Shown here piece by piece: positions 26,793 to 34,335 of a DNA stretch of 64,000 nt. The DNA is from Pinibacter aurantiacus (GTDB lineage: Bacteria; Bacteroidota; Bacteroidia; Chitinophagales; Chitinophagaceae): positions 310,001 through 374,000 of the forward strand of contig NZ_JAHSPG010000018.1 in assembly GCF_019130065.1 (NCBI RefSeq). The letters run 5' to 3'. Under the pieces are notes generated by a model. That model was not told the origin of the DNA. It did no database searches and saw nothing but the letters and a program-made list of their open reading frames with translations. A program made the translations under genes and the position numbers. Within the stretch, counting starts at the first letter, position 1, and every line of letters begins with the position of its first letter.

Positions 26793-28546
26793 GATTCTTT
26801 TTCCGGTTTTACATTTTTATAATAGCGCATTTTTTGAATCTCAAATCTTCTGTGAAGAAACTCGCCGGGATCGGCATTTGTTTTTTGCATCAAAATTCTC
26901 TCAGAAGTAGATTCGGGTTTTTGCATCTTGAAATCTTTAGGTGGAAAAGTTGCTTCCTTGTATTTGTGCACATTGCTCTGTACTTCATCCGTTACGCGAT
27001 TGCCAAATTTTGGAAGATTCTTTACCTGTGTATCAGATGAAAGCTGTTCATCATCGGATTGCGCTTTACGTTCTTTCAATGGATCTTTCTTCGCTTTCTT
27101 TTTGTTCTCTGCTACTTGTTTTGTTTTTTTATTTGGGTCAAATTTTACCAGCGAATCCACTTTCATTTTTTCGTGCTTTGCTTTGGCGATGCTGCTGTTG
27201 GCCTTGTCCCTAAGTGATGGGTCAAGCGCTGCAGCTTTTTCAAAAATTGTTTCCGCCTCTTCGTAGCGCCCCATTTTAGCAAGTGCGAGGCCGCGATTGT
27301 ATTGACCACTGGCGGAGCTGTCCATGTCAAAAAGCTCAGCCGCCGTTTGATAATCACCAGCTTTAAAATAGGCGACGGCTTTTTGCGAGTTGTCGTCAAA
27401 TCTTTCTGCAGCATCAGCATAATCTTTCGCATCAGCATACAACTGGCCCTGGTAATCTTTTGTGTACCACCAATCAGGATGTTTACTTTTTAACCCGCAG
27501 GATGTAAGCAACAAACATGCTAATGGAAGCCAGCACCATTGTATTACCCAACCTTTTCTGAACCAGAAAGCGGCAATCACAAGTACTGGTAAAATGAGCA
27601 ACCATCCCATATCGTCCCAGTCTTTTTCATCTTCCTTTTTGTCTTTTTCAAAAATGAGTTTGTCGCTTATTCTTTTTGCAATGCCTTCTACATCAGATTT
27701 ATCAAGCGTGATTGGTGTGATGTTGATTTTTTCATTTTGCTGAAGATTGGCAAGCACTGTTGGATCCTGTTTTGAAGTAACAGACGCATGCCCCGGAACC
27801 GGCGCCCCGTTTGGTGTTGAGAGTAAAAGTATCTCGAGGTGATGAACACTTGCATTTATATAATTGCTCAGCTGTATGGCGTCATCAGAACTAATGGCAT
27901 CTGTCATTAACAAAATGGTGCTGGGTGCAAAGATCCTTTGCATCATCGTATCTACAATTTCGAGCAGTATGTGCATGTTTGTTCCCTGGACGGGCATCTC
28001 TCTGTTGGCAAGGCTTTGTGCGTGATGCTTGATGATCTTGTAATCACTTGTAAATGGAAGAACAGGATGCGCCGTTCCGGCAAATGCCACCAAACCTGCT
28101 CTGGCCCTTGGGTTGGCGTCAACAAAGTCTGATATCTTAAACTTCGCTCTTTCCAATCTGCTTGGTTCAATGTCTTTTGCCAGCATCGATTGTGAAAGGT
28201 CAAGTGCTATCAAAACCACGGCCTGTATCTTTTCTCCGGGAATTTGTTTCTTTTTCCATGTAGGGCCTGCCAGGCCAATAATGCCCAATGAAGTCCCAAC
28301 AATAAACAGGAGTAGAGGCAATATAATTGCCCAAGGGCTGCTTTTAGTGAACATGTATTTTCTCAGCGGAGCGGCGATGATTGTCTTCCATTTCTTTCTT
28401 TCTTTATTGCCAATGATCAACAGCAAAACAATAACTGCCAACGCGAAAAACAAATACAAAGCCTTTGGACGCAAAAAATGAAATTGTGTCCAGTCAATGC
28501 CCTTGATGATACTCTTTAGCTCTTCTATTTTTTCTTCAATGTTCAT
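26786..28546 (-). CDS. BatB-BatC fusion: VWA domain membrane protein with C-terminal TPR region
   Basis: A 586-residue protein. N-terminal membrane segments (about 30-46 and 72-92) flank a cytoplasmic BatA-like lead. A von Willebrand A domain covers about 107-290 with the metal-binding DLSQS (Asp116) and LLMTDAISSDD. A hydrophobic stretch at about 312-345 ends in LACLLLTSCGLKS, which looks like a leftover lipoprotein signal, then TPR repeats (YFKAGDYQTAAELFDMD, YNRGLALAKMGRYEEAETIFEKAAALDP) and a charged tail. In many Bacteroidota batB and batC are separate; here one frame covers both. Starts by a 4-base overlap (ATGA) with batA. Confidence 0.87.
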   Translation of the reverse strand: MNIEEKIEELKSIIKGIDWTQFHFLRPKALYLFFALAVIVLLLIIGNKERKKWKTIIAAPLRKYMFTKSSPWAIILPLLLFIVGTSLGIIGLAGPTWKKKQIPGEKIQAVVLIALDLSQSMLAKDIEPSRLERAKFKISDFVDANPRARAGLVAFAGTAHPVLPFTSDYKIIKHHAQSLANREMPVQGTNMHILLEIVDTMMQRIFAPSTILLMTDAISSDDAIQLSNYINASVHHLEILLLSTPNGAPVPGHASVTSKQDPTVLANLQQNEKINITPITLDKSDVEGIAKRISDKLIFEKDKKEDEKDWDDMGWLLILPVLVIAAFWFRKGWVIQWCWLPLACLLLTSCGLKSKHPDWWYTKDYQGQLYADAKDYADAAERFDDNSQKAVAYFKAGDYQTAAELFDMDSSASGQYNRGLALAKMGRYEEAETIFEKAAALDPSLRDKANSSIAKAKHEKMKVDSLVKFDPNKKTKQVAENKKKAKKDPLKERKAQSDDEQLSSDTQVKNLPKFGNRVTDEVQSNVHKYKEATFPPKDFKMQKPESTSERILMQKTNADPGEFLHRRFEIQKMRYYKNVKPEKESW

Positions 28547-29526
28547 GCACGTCTTCTGAAAAGATTTATGATGCCATTTAAAAAATGAAACAGCAAACCA
28601 AGTCCAATCGCCGCTGCCAACGGGTACATATATAAAAGCGTGACCGGTTTATAACTTTCTTCTTCGTACTCCACAGGTTGCATTTTATTGAGCTCAGCAT
28701 ACACCTGCTTCATTTGCCCTTCGTTCATTGCGTTGAAATATTTTCCCCCGGTTACATAAGCAATATCTCTCAAGGTTTTTTCATCCAGATCGTAACCGCC
28801 ACTGCCTTTCGCCTGTCCGATGCCGAGTGTATAAATAGTGATGGAATCTTTTCTCGCTGCCTGCGCGGCGTCCAAGGGAAGAATTTCTTTTCCTGCATCA
28901 ATGCCGTCGGTCAGCAAAAGCATTACCTTTTGTTTAACCGTATCTTCTTTAAAAACTTTTATGCTGAATGCGATTGCCTCACCAATGCTTGTCATTTGTC
29001 CGGCCATGCCCACCTCAGTTTCGTCCAGCAGCCAGTTGATTGTTTCAAGATCTGTGGTTAGTGGTGCTTGCAGGTAAGCATGTGTGCCAAACATTACTAG
29101 TCCGATCTGGTCGCTTTTTCTTTCTTTAATAAAATCCTTCATTACATACTTAACGGCTTGCCATCGCGTCATTCTTTTACCATCCATTACCCAATCTGTT
29201 TGGGCCATACTGAACGAAATATCGGCGGCTATCAAAAAGCTTCTTACTGTTTTTGTTTTCTTAGCAGGTTGGCCAACATAACGTGGTGATGATGCGGCGC
29301 CCAGTAAACATATCCAGCACAAAAACAGAGATATCCAGCCCAGTATATTTCTTCTGGAAATCCATGCGTTTCTTTTTGGACGCTGTCCGGAAACTGTTGC
29401 TGCACGCTCAAAGAAAGGCGCTATCAATGAAGCCCTCCGCCTGCGCATGGCAGGTAGCAGCCAGTACAACAGCAGCGGCAACGGTAGTAAAAAAATGACC
29501 CACTTATATGCTATTTCAAAGTGCAT
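28543..29526 (-). CDS. batA: BatA-like VWA-domain membrane protein
   Basis: A 327-residue protein. An N-terminal transmembrane segment (VIFLLPLPLLLYWLLPA) and a second at about 61-77 precede a von Willebrand A domain (about 95-285) with a complete metal site: DISFS (Asp102), the threonine segment APLTTDLETINWL and LLTDGIDAG. A C-terminal transmembrane helix follows (LLYMYPLAAAIGLGLLFHFL). BatA and BatB are thought to form an envelope complex with the MoxR ATPase. The start is 53 bases after the DUF4381 gene and the stop overlaps batB/C. Confidence 0.88.
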   Translation of the reverse strand: MHFEIAYKWVIFLLPLPLLLYWLLPAMRRRRASLIAPFFERAATVSGQRPKRNAWISRRNILGWISLFLCWICLLGAASSPRYVGQPAKKTKTVRSFLIAADISFSMAQTDWVMDGKRMTRWQAVKYVMKDFIKERKSDQIGLVMFGTHAYLQAPLTTDLETINWLLDETEVGMAGQMTSIGEAIAFSIKVFKEDTVKQKVMLLLTDGIDAGKEILPLDAAQAARKDSITIYTLGIGQAKGSGGYDLDEKTLRDIAYVTGGKYFNAMNEGQMKQVYAELNKMQPVEYEEESYKPVTLLYMYPLAAAIGLGLLFHFLNGIINLFRRRA

Positions 29527-29579
29527 GTTTGGCTTTTACGTTAGTTGAAAACCTTGTGTTGTGTACGGTGTACATGTCT

Positions 29580-30050
29580 TCATTTTCTGTGTTTCCTTAT
29601 CCAGTCTTTCGTTTTGCTTACAAACAATGATGCTTGTTCCGAAGGAAGTGGTGAAAATGTATACAGGTTGTTTGCAAGCAACGATGCATCGTTCGCATTG
29701 AATGATTTTTTGCGCCATTTCGAATTCATGTAGTTGATCCATTCTTCGCCGCGTAAACCTGCAACTGGATGCCTTCCATATCTTGACATGGCAACACGTT
29801 TTGCAAGCATATTTGTTTCGTAAACGAGATCAGTGTAATTATTGCTTGCCGCATACATGGTTTCAATTTGCTGCAAGCTTTTTATTGCTTCACGGCGATA
29901 GCTGTTTCTTATGTAATGTCTTATCAGCAACCAGAGCACGACGATAAGAAGCAGCAACAGCAATGCTCCCAGCACGTACCATCCAGGTGTGCTGTAAGTG
30001 AATTTTACCGGTGCCGGTTCTATCAGTTGTCCAAATTGTGTTTCATCCAT
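29580..30050 (-). CDS. DUF4381-like single-pass membrane protein of the Bat operon
   Basis: A 156-residue protein: short extracytoplasmic N-terminus (MDETQFGQLIEPAPVKFTYSTPGW), one transmembrane helix at about 25-45 (YVLGALLLLLLIVVLWLLI) and a helical cytoplasmic region (REAIKSLQQIETMYAASNN, MSRYGRHPVAGLRGEEWINYMNSKW). DUF4381 genes are regular members of moxR-bat clusters. Flanked upstream by a hairpin region (30090-30210) after the DUF58 gene, and followed by batA. Biochemical role unknown. Confidence 0.8.
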   Translation of the reverse strand: MDETQFGQLIEPAPVKFTYSTPGWYVLGALLLLLLIVVLWLLIRHYIRNSYRREAIKSLQQIETMYAASNNYTDLVYETNMLAKRVAMSRYGRHPVAGLRGEEWINYMNSKWRKKSFNANDASLLANNLYTFSPLPSEQASLFVSKTKDWIRKHRK

Positions 30051-30089
30051 TGTGGTCTGATTTGTTTATTGTTTCATTTTTCGCAGCTG

Positions 30090-30210
30090 GTAGAGACACA
30101 TTGAATGCGTCTCTGTATCATCATCACGGTGCATCCAAAATGGCATGTGGTTGCGTTTTTTGAAATGACGTTGTTTCAGCGCAACGGAGAGGCGTTCAAC
30201 GCGTCTCTAC
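30090..30210. repeat. Inverted repeat (GTAGAGACGC family) between DUF58 and DUF4381 genes
   Basis: Left arm 30090-30114 (GTAGAGACACATTGAATGCG) and right arm 30188-30210 (ending GCGTCTCTAC) are complementary with a few mismatches. The right arm covers the TAG stop of the DUF58 gene (30207-30209). It lies inside the Bat operon, so it could attenuate or process the transcript rather than end it. Confidence 0.75.
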
Positions 30211-31160
30211 GGGTTTAATTTTTTTCCAAGCACATCCATGATTTGATCTTCCACGGTTTGTGTTGTATTAAAGAAAACCACGGGTATTCTGTAGTGCCTC
30301 ATTTCATTGATCAAATGGCTTTGCATGTTTTGAAAATCTTCGCTGTATTTCTTACCCCAGTTTTTTCTATTGTTTTGCCAGTTGATTTGTCGCTTCCCAT
30401 CGCCCAGTATCAATTTGCCATCAGGCAATGCTTCGTCAAGGGCGTCATAAATATGTATCACGATGACATCGTTGTGATAGCTAAGGCTTTTTAACAAGTG
30501 CCGCGTTTCATCATTGATGTAGGTGAAATCGCTGATCACTTCCACTACATAATCATGCGTAACAATGGAATGCGTTCTTCGCAGCATTTCATTCAGCCTT
30601 GTAACATCTGGTTTTATTGTTTTTCTTTCCGGCAATAATTTGTTCTTGCTTACGATCAATTGAAGAAAATGTTGCACGAGCGCTTTACTTCTTTTTGGCG
30701 CGATGTGATCGTAAGAATCTTCGTTGAAAATTAATCCACCCACTCGGTCGCCGCGCTTAATGGTGTAGAATGCGCCCAATGCCGCTGCATGTGCTGCGGT
30801 AACTGATTTCACAAAACGTTGCGATCCAAAAAACATATAACTGCACTGATCGAGTATGGTAAACGTTGGTCTTTCTTTTTCTTCATTGAATATTTTAGTG
30901 TGCGTTAAACCTGTTCTTGCTGTTACGCGCCAGTCGATATTTCTCACGTCATCTCCTGCAACATATTGACGAACCTCTTCAAAGTCAAGCCCACGGCCGC
31001 GTAGCTTGGAGGCATGTCTTCCGGCAAGTATTGAGTAAATAGGATGGGATGGAAGCAAATTCTTTGCCTGCACAAGGTATTCGTACCGCATGAGGTCCTG
31101 CAGGTTGGTGACGACTTCAGGAGGATAAGTGGTTTGTTTATTTTTTTTAAGACCAAACAT
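30207..31160 (-). CDS. DUF58 domain protein of the Bat operon
   Basis: A 317-residue cytoplasmic protein. The DUF58 signature is clear: GRHASKLRGRGLDFEEVRQY followed by VAGDDVRNIDWRVTARTG. A degenerate VWA-like fold follows (TFTILDQCSYMFFGSQRFV, DRVGGLIFNEDS, VVEVISDFTYINDET). DUF58 proteins occur next to MoxR ATPases and are thought to be part of the same chaperone-like assembly. It lies second in the operon, 144 bases after moxR, with hairpins on both sides. Confidence 0.88.
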   Translation of the reverse strand: MFGLKKNKQTTYPPEVVTNLQDLMRYEYLVQAKNLLPSHPIYSILAGRHASKLRGRGLDFEEVRQYVAGDDVRNIDWRVTARTGLTHTKIFNEEKERPTFTILDQCSYMFFGSQRFVKSVTAAHAAALGAFYTIKRGDRVGGLIFNEDSYDHIAPKRSKALVQHFLQLIVSKNKLLPERKTIKPDVTRLNEMLRRTHSIVTHDYVVEVISDFTYINDETRHLLKSLSYHNDVIVIHIYDALDEALPDGKLILGDGKRQINWQNNRKNWGKKYSEDFQNMQSHLINEMRHYRIPVVFFNTTQTVEDQIMDVLGKKLNP

Positions 31161-31161
31161 T

Positions 31162-31290
31162 AATTAGGAATTAGAAATTAGAAATTAGGAATTAGGAATT
31201 AGAAATTCCCGATTGTGCTGTTGCCGTGGTTCGTGTCTTCACGAACCATCCGTTGAGCCAGTTTGTGGTTCGTGAAGACACGAACCATGG
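31162..31290. repeat. Palindromic inverted repeat (GGTTCGTG family) between moxR and DUF58 genes
   Basis: Arms 31224-31249 and 31265-31290 (26 bases, about two mismatches) enclose 15 bases. Each arm is itself palindromic (TGGTTCGTG...CACGAACCA), so several alternative folds are possible. AATTAGAA/AATTAGGA repeats at 31162-31205 precede it on the DUF58 side. It lies inside the Bat operon. Confidence 0.8.
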
Positions 31291-31304
31291 CATAGCGCAT
31301 GTTG

Positions 31305-32264
31305 TTAGGTGACTGACACTGCTTTGAGCAGTTCATCAATTACTTTGTTGGCGTTGACGCCGTCGGCGTTGGCTTCGTAACTGAGGATGAGTCGATGGCG
31401 GAGAACATCCTTCACAATGAAACGTATGTCATCGGGTGTTACATAGTCTCTGCCATCGAGCCATGCAACTGCTCTTGCGCATTTATCCAGGCTTATGGTG
31501 CCGCGTGGACTTGCGCCATAGCTCACCCATCTTTCTATATCCTTATTAAACTGGCCGGGATAACGTGATGCCGTGATGATGTCAACAATATATTTTTCCG
31601 CAGCTTCTTTTACCTGCACATTGCTGATTTCTTTTCTTGCATCGAAGATTACAGTTTGTGGTATGGTGTCTTCCTGTACTGCGCTACCTTTTGATTCTTC
31701 ACGCACCAGCCGCATGATTTTTGTTTCGTTATCGCTGTCGGGATACGTGATCTCAATCTTCATAATGAAGCGGTCGAGTTGCGCTTCCGGCAAGGGATAG
31801 GTGCCTTCCTGTTCTACCGGGTTTTGTGTAGCAAGTACCATGAATAGTGGTTCCATCTTGTGCGTTTTTCCTGCTACAGAAACTTGTCTTTCTTCCATAG
31901 CTTCGAGCAGTGCGGCCTGCACTTTGGCCGGTGCACGGTTTATTTCGTCAGCAAGAATGAGGTTGCTGAATATGGGCCCTGCCTGAAATACAAACTTTTC
32001 TTCTGCTTGTGGCTGGTAAATTTCTGTTCCGGTAATGTCCGATGGAAGAAGGTCGGGAGTGAACTGAATGCGGCTCAGCTTGCAATCGAGGTTTCTGGCG
32101 AGACTTTTTACAGCTCTTGTCTTTGCCAGGCCAGGCAAGCCTTCCAGCAACACGTTGCCATCTGTAAGTAGTCCGATAATTATCTTGTTTACTACATCAT
32201 CTTGTCCAATAATAGATGCGTGTATGCGTGAGCGTAATGCTGTTACCTGTTCTAATGCTGACAT
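31305..32264 (-). CDS. MoxR-family AAA+ ATPase
   Basis: A 319-residue protein. Walker A LLEGLPGLAKT near 38-48, Walker B LILADEINRAPAKVQAALLEAMEE near 105-128, sensor 1 region MVLATQNPVEQEGTYPLPEAQLDRF and a C-terminal lid domain (RGTISLDKCARAVAWLDGRDYVTPDDI). MoxR ATPases act as chaperones that assemble VWA-domain partners. It is the first gene of moxR-DUF58-DUF4381-batA-batB/C-batD. The ATG at 32264 (MSALEQVTALRSRI) is chosen over a TTG 6 bases upstream. Confidence 0.92.
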   Translation of the reverse strand: MSALEQVTALRSRIHASIIGQDDVVNKIIIGLLTDGNVLLEGLPGLAKTRAVKSLARNLDCKLSRIQFTPDLLPSDITGTEIYQPQAEEKFVFQAGPIFSNLILADEINRAPAKVQAALLEAMEERQVSVAGKTHKMEPLFMVLATQNPVEQEGTYPLPEAQLDRFIMKIEITYPDSDNETKIMRLVREESKGSAVQEDTIPQTVIFDARKEISNVQVKEAAEKYIVDIITASRYPGQFNKDIERWVSYGASPRGTISLDKCARAVAWLDGRDYVTPDDIRFIVKDVLRHRLILSYEANADGVNANKVIDELLKAVSVT

Positions 32265-32381
32265 AGGCAATGTTTTTACAAATCGTAACTGCCCATTCAG
32301 TTGAGAATTAAGTTTTTATCATTCTGTGAGGCAGCTACATAGTTTTATAACAACATTAGTTTGAAATAGTTGAGAGAAGTT

Positions 32382-32631
32382 AGCACGCAGATGACGCTGA
32401 TTGGACTGATTAACGCTGATTTTTTTTTGACCTCGCAATTAGGTCGACTTTTTTACCGCAAAGAACACAAAGCAGCGTTACTCTAATAAAGTCTGCAACA
32501 AAAAACGCAAAGGAAGCGAAGAGGAGTTTTCTTCTCTGCTTCCTTTGCGCCACCTTAGTGTTCTTCGCGGTTAAAAAGACTCTCCAACAAGAATCAGTGC
32601 AAATCAATTAAATCAGTGTCATCTGTGTGCT
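32382..32631. repeat. Nested inverted repeats between moxR promoter side and propeller lipoprotein gene
   Basis: Outer arms 32382-32420 and 32593-32631 (39 bases, several mismatches) are made of ATCAGTGT/ACGCTGAT words. Inside are a second pair (ACCGCAAAGAACAC near 32453 and GTGTTCTTCGCGGT near 32560) and a third (GCAAAGGAAGCGAAGAGGAG against CTTCTCTGCTTCCTTTGC). The whole 250 bases could fold into one long stem. The right outer arm touches the TGA of the lipoprotein gene at 32631. Confidence 0.8.
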
Positions 32632-33605
32632 CATTCATACGTAACCACGCCACTATACAAAGTGCCGAGCCATTTTTTGCCTTTCGTGTCAGCGGTCATG
32701 GAGAGGATGCCAGAGTTAGCTCCGGGAATGGCGAGTGGAAAGTGGTGTTCGTTTTCCAGTTTATATAAATAGTTACCACCTACCCAGGTCACATCATTTT
32801 CGCAGATCAATGTTTTGAAACCACCGGCGTTTTCAGGAGTGGCCATTTCTTCCCACCGGCTGTTTTTTTGACGGATCACATTCTTAACGGAAGTGCCCGA
32901 GAGCGCGGCAAGCACATTATTATTATTATCTACCGTTAGCGCATAAGGAAACGCTGACGGATATCCCATTTCAGGCAAGCGGAAAGATGTCCATTTGTTG
33001 TTTTGCCATTTTTTGATGGTGCCCGTAAAAGCGAAGCTGTTAAATGTGCCTACCCACAGGTCTCCATTTTGGTCTGCACTCATGGAAAGTACAAGATCGC
33101 TTCCTGCATCGATAACCTTCCAGCTTGTTTGTGCCGAAATGCTTGCAAGTTCGCCGCCTTCAAAACCCACCCATACGGTTTTGTTTACCTTGTTATAGGT
33201 TATGCACATCACCGCATTGTTGGAGAAGGGACTGTTGTCAGAGGTAAAAACCTGCCAGTTGCCATTGTCATACCTGGCCACACCTTTGTCGGTGCCGATC
33301 CATATAATATTAACTTCTTCAACAGCAACGGCTCTGATAAAGGAGGAAGGAAGTGGTGAATTAGAAGTGTCGAAAAATTTCCAGGAGCCATTTTCAAGAT
33401 AAGCAAGCCCTTTTGGAGTACCGGCCCATGCGATGTTGTTTTTATCTACGGCAATGGCGTTGATCTGGTTGTCGGGTAAACCCGAGTTGCTGGTATTGTA
33501 AATTACCCAATCATCTTTTTGCCCCTGGGGCTCTTCCTGCATGTCTGTTTTCTTGCATCCTACACAAAGCGAAATCAGCAAAAACAGATAAACAATTTTT
33601 TTCAT
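32631..33605 (-). CDS. Beta-propeller lipoprotein with two-component-regulator-type repeats
   Basis: A 324-residue protein with lipoprotein signal MKKIVYLFLLISLCVGC. It holds about six propeller blades of the Reg_prop type (NQINAIAVDKNNIAWAGTPKGLAYLENGSWKFF; FIRAVAVEEVNIIWIGTDKGVARYDNGNWQVF; VLSMSADQNGDLWVGTF; GILSMTADTKGKKWLGTLYSGVVTY). Such propellers form the sensor part of hybrid histidine kinases, but here no transmembrane or kinase part follows, so it is a free lipid-anchored propeller. It diverges from susC across 730 bases and could assist sensing for the PUL (inference). Confidence 0.82.
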   Translation of the reverse strand: MKKIVYLFLLISLCVGCKKTDMQEEPQGQKDDWVIYNTSNSGLPDNQINAIAVDKNNIAWAGTPKGLAYLENGSWKFFDTSNSPLPSSFIRAVAVEEVNIIWIGTDKGVARYDNGNWQVFTSDNSPFSNNAVMCITYNKVNKTVWVGFEGGELASISAQTSWKVIDAGSDLVLSMSADQNGDLWVGTFNSFAFTGTIKKWQNNKWTSFRLPEMGYPSAFPYALTVDNNNNVLAALSGTSVKNVIRQKNSRWEEMATPENAGGFKTLICENDVTWVGGNYLYKLENEHHFPLAIPGANSGILSMTADTKGKKWLGTLYSGVVTYE

Positions 33606-34335
33606 TCAAGGTGTTTTTTTAAGGTCTTCGTGTCTGACAATTTTTTGTTTAAAATCGTTTTCTCGGATTAGGAATTTTTTTTATAAGATATCGGAAGGTT
33701 GGGAATGATCCCGGGAGGAACGAAAATCAGTCGTAATCTGTTAAAGTTTGGAAACAAAAAGAGGCATAAATATGGGGTATGACTTGGAAAAAAGCGGGTC
33801 TTTTTCTTGAAGAAATGTAATATGTACCCGGATATTATTGTCCTTATTAACAACAATTAAACCTTAAAACGACAATATTTGCCCAGAAATTTAAAAGCAA
33901 CAGATTAATTAACACAATTAATTTGGAAAGATTGTTTGCGGAAAGAAGGTGATTTACAAGCTAATAGCTCAGTTAAAAGTCCATAATTGGGAAATTATCG
34001 ATTAATTAAACCATTAATTAATCCTTTTTTGGATAAAAATTGAGGATTAATTTCCAAATTAATCTCTTGGATATACCTGAAGTTAACCTTCTGAATGTTT
34101 CTTGCATTGTCTTTTGTTAAATAAAAGCTTGTCAATGAAATATTCACTTCCAGGCAAAATGCCTAGCCTTAAACCCCCTGTATTGTATTTTATACGGGGT
34201 AATTATCTGCATCAACTTTTCAATCAATTAAATTTTTTCAGGATATCTAAGCATTCACCAGAACAATGGCAGATGTGCTATTGCAACCTTAATTATTTAA
34301 ACTCTTAATTTTTATTAAACCAAAAAGCTTGAAGT
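33606..34335 (+). promoter_or_regulatory. Long AT-rich regulatory region upstream of the PUL susC
   Basis: 730 bases without a gene, between divergent starts. It is rich in TTAATTAA words (33903-33912, 34000-34024). An exact 13-base inverted pair ATTAATTTGGAAA (33917-33929) and TTTCCAAATTAAT (34051-34063) lies 121 bases apart, a possible pair of regulator sites that could loop. The region should contain the PUL promoter and that of the propeller lipoprotein. A weak stem (ACCCCCTGTAT...ATACGGGGT, 34173-34200) occurs in the presumed leader. The cognate regulator may be the one-component protein encoded at 54781-57696. Confidence 0.5.
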
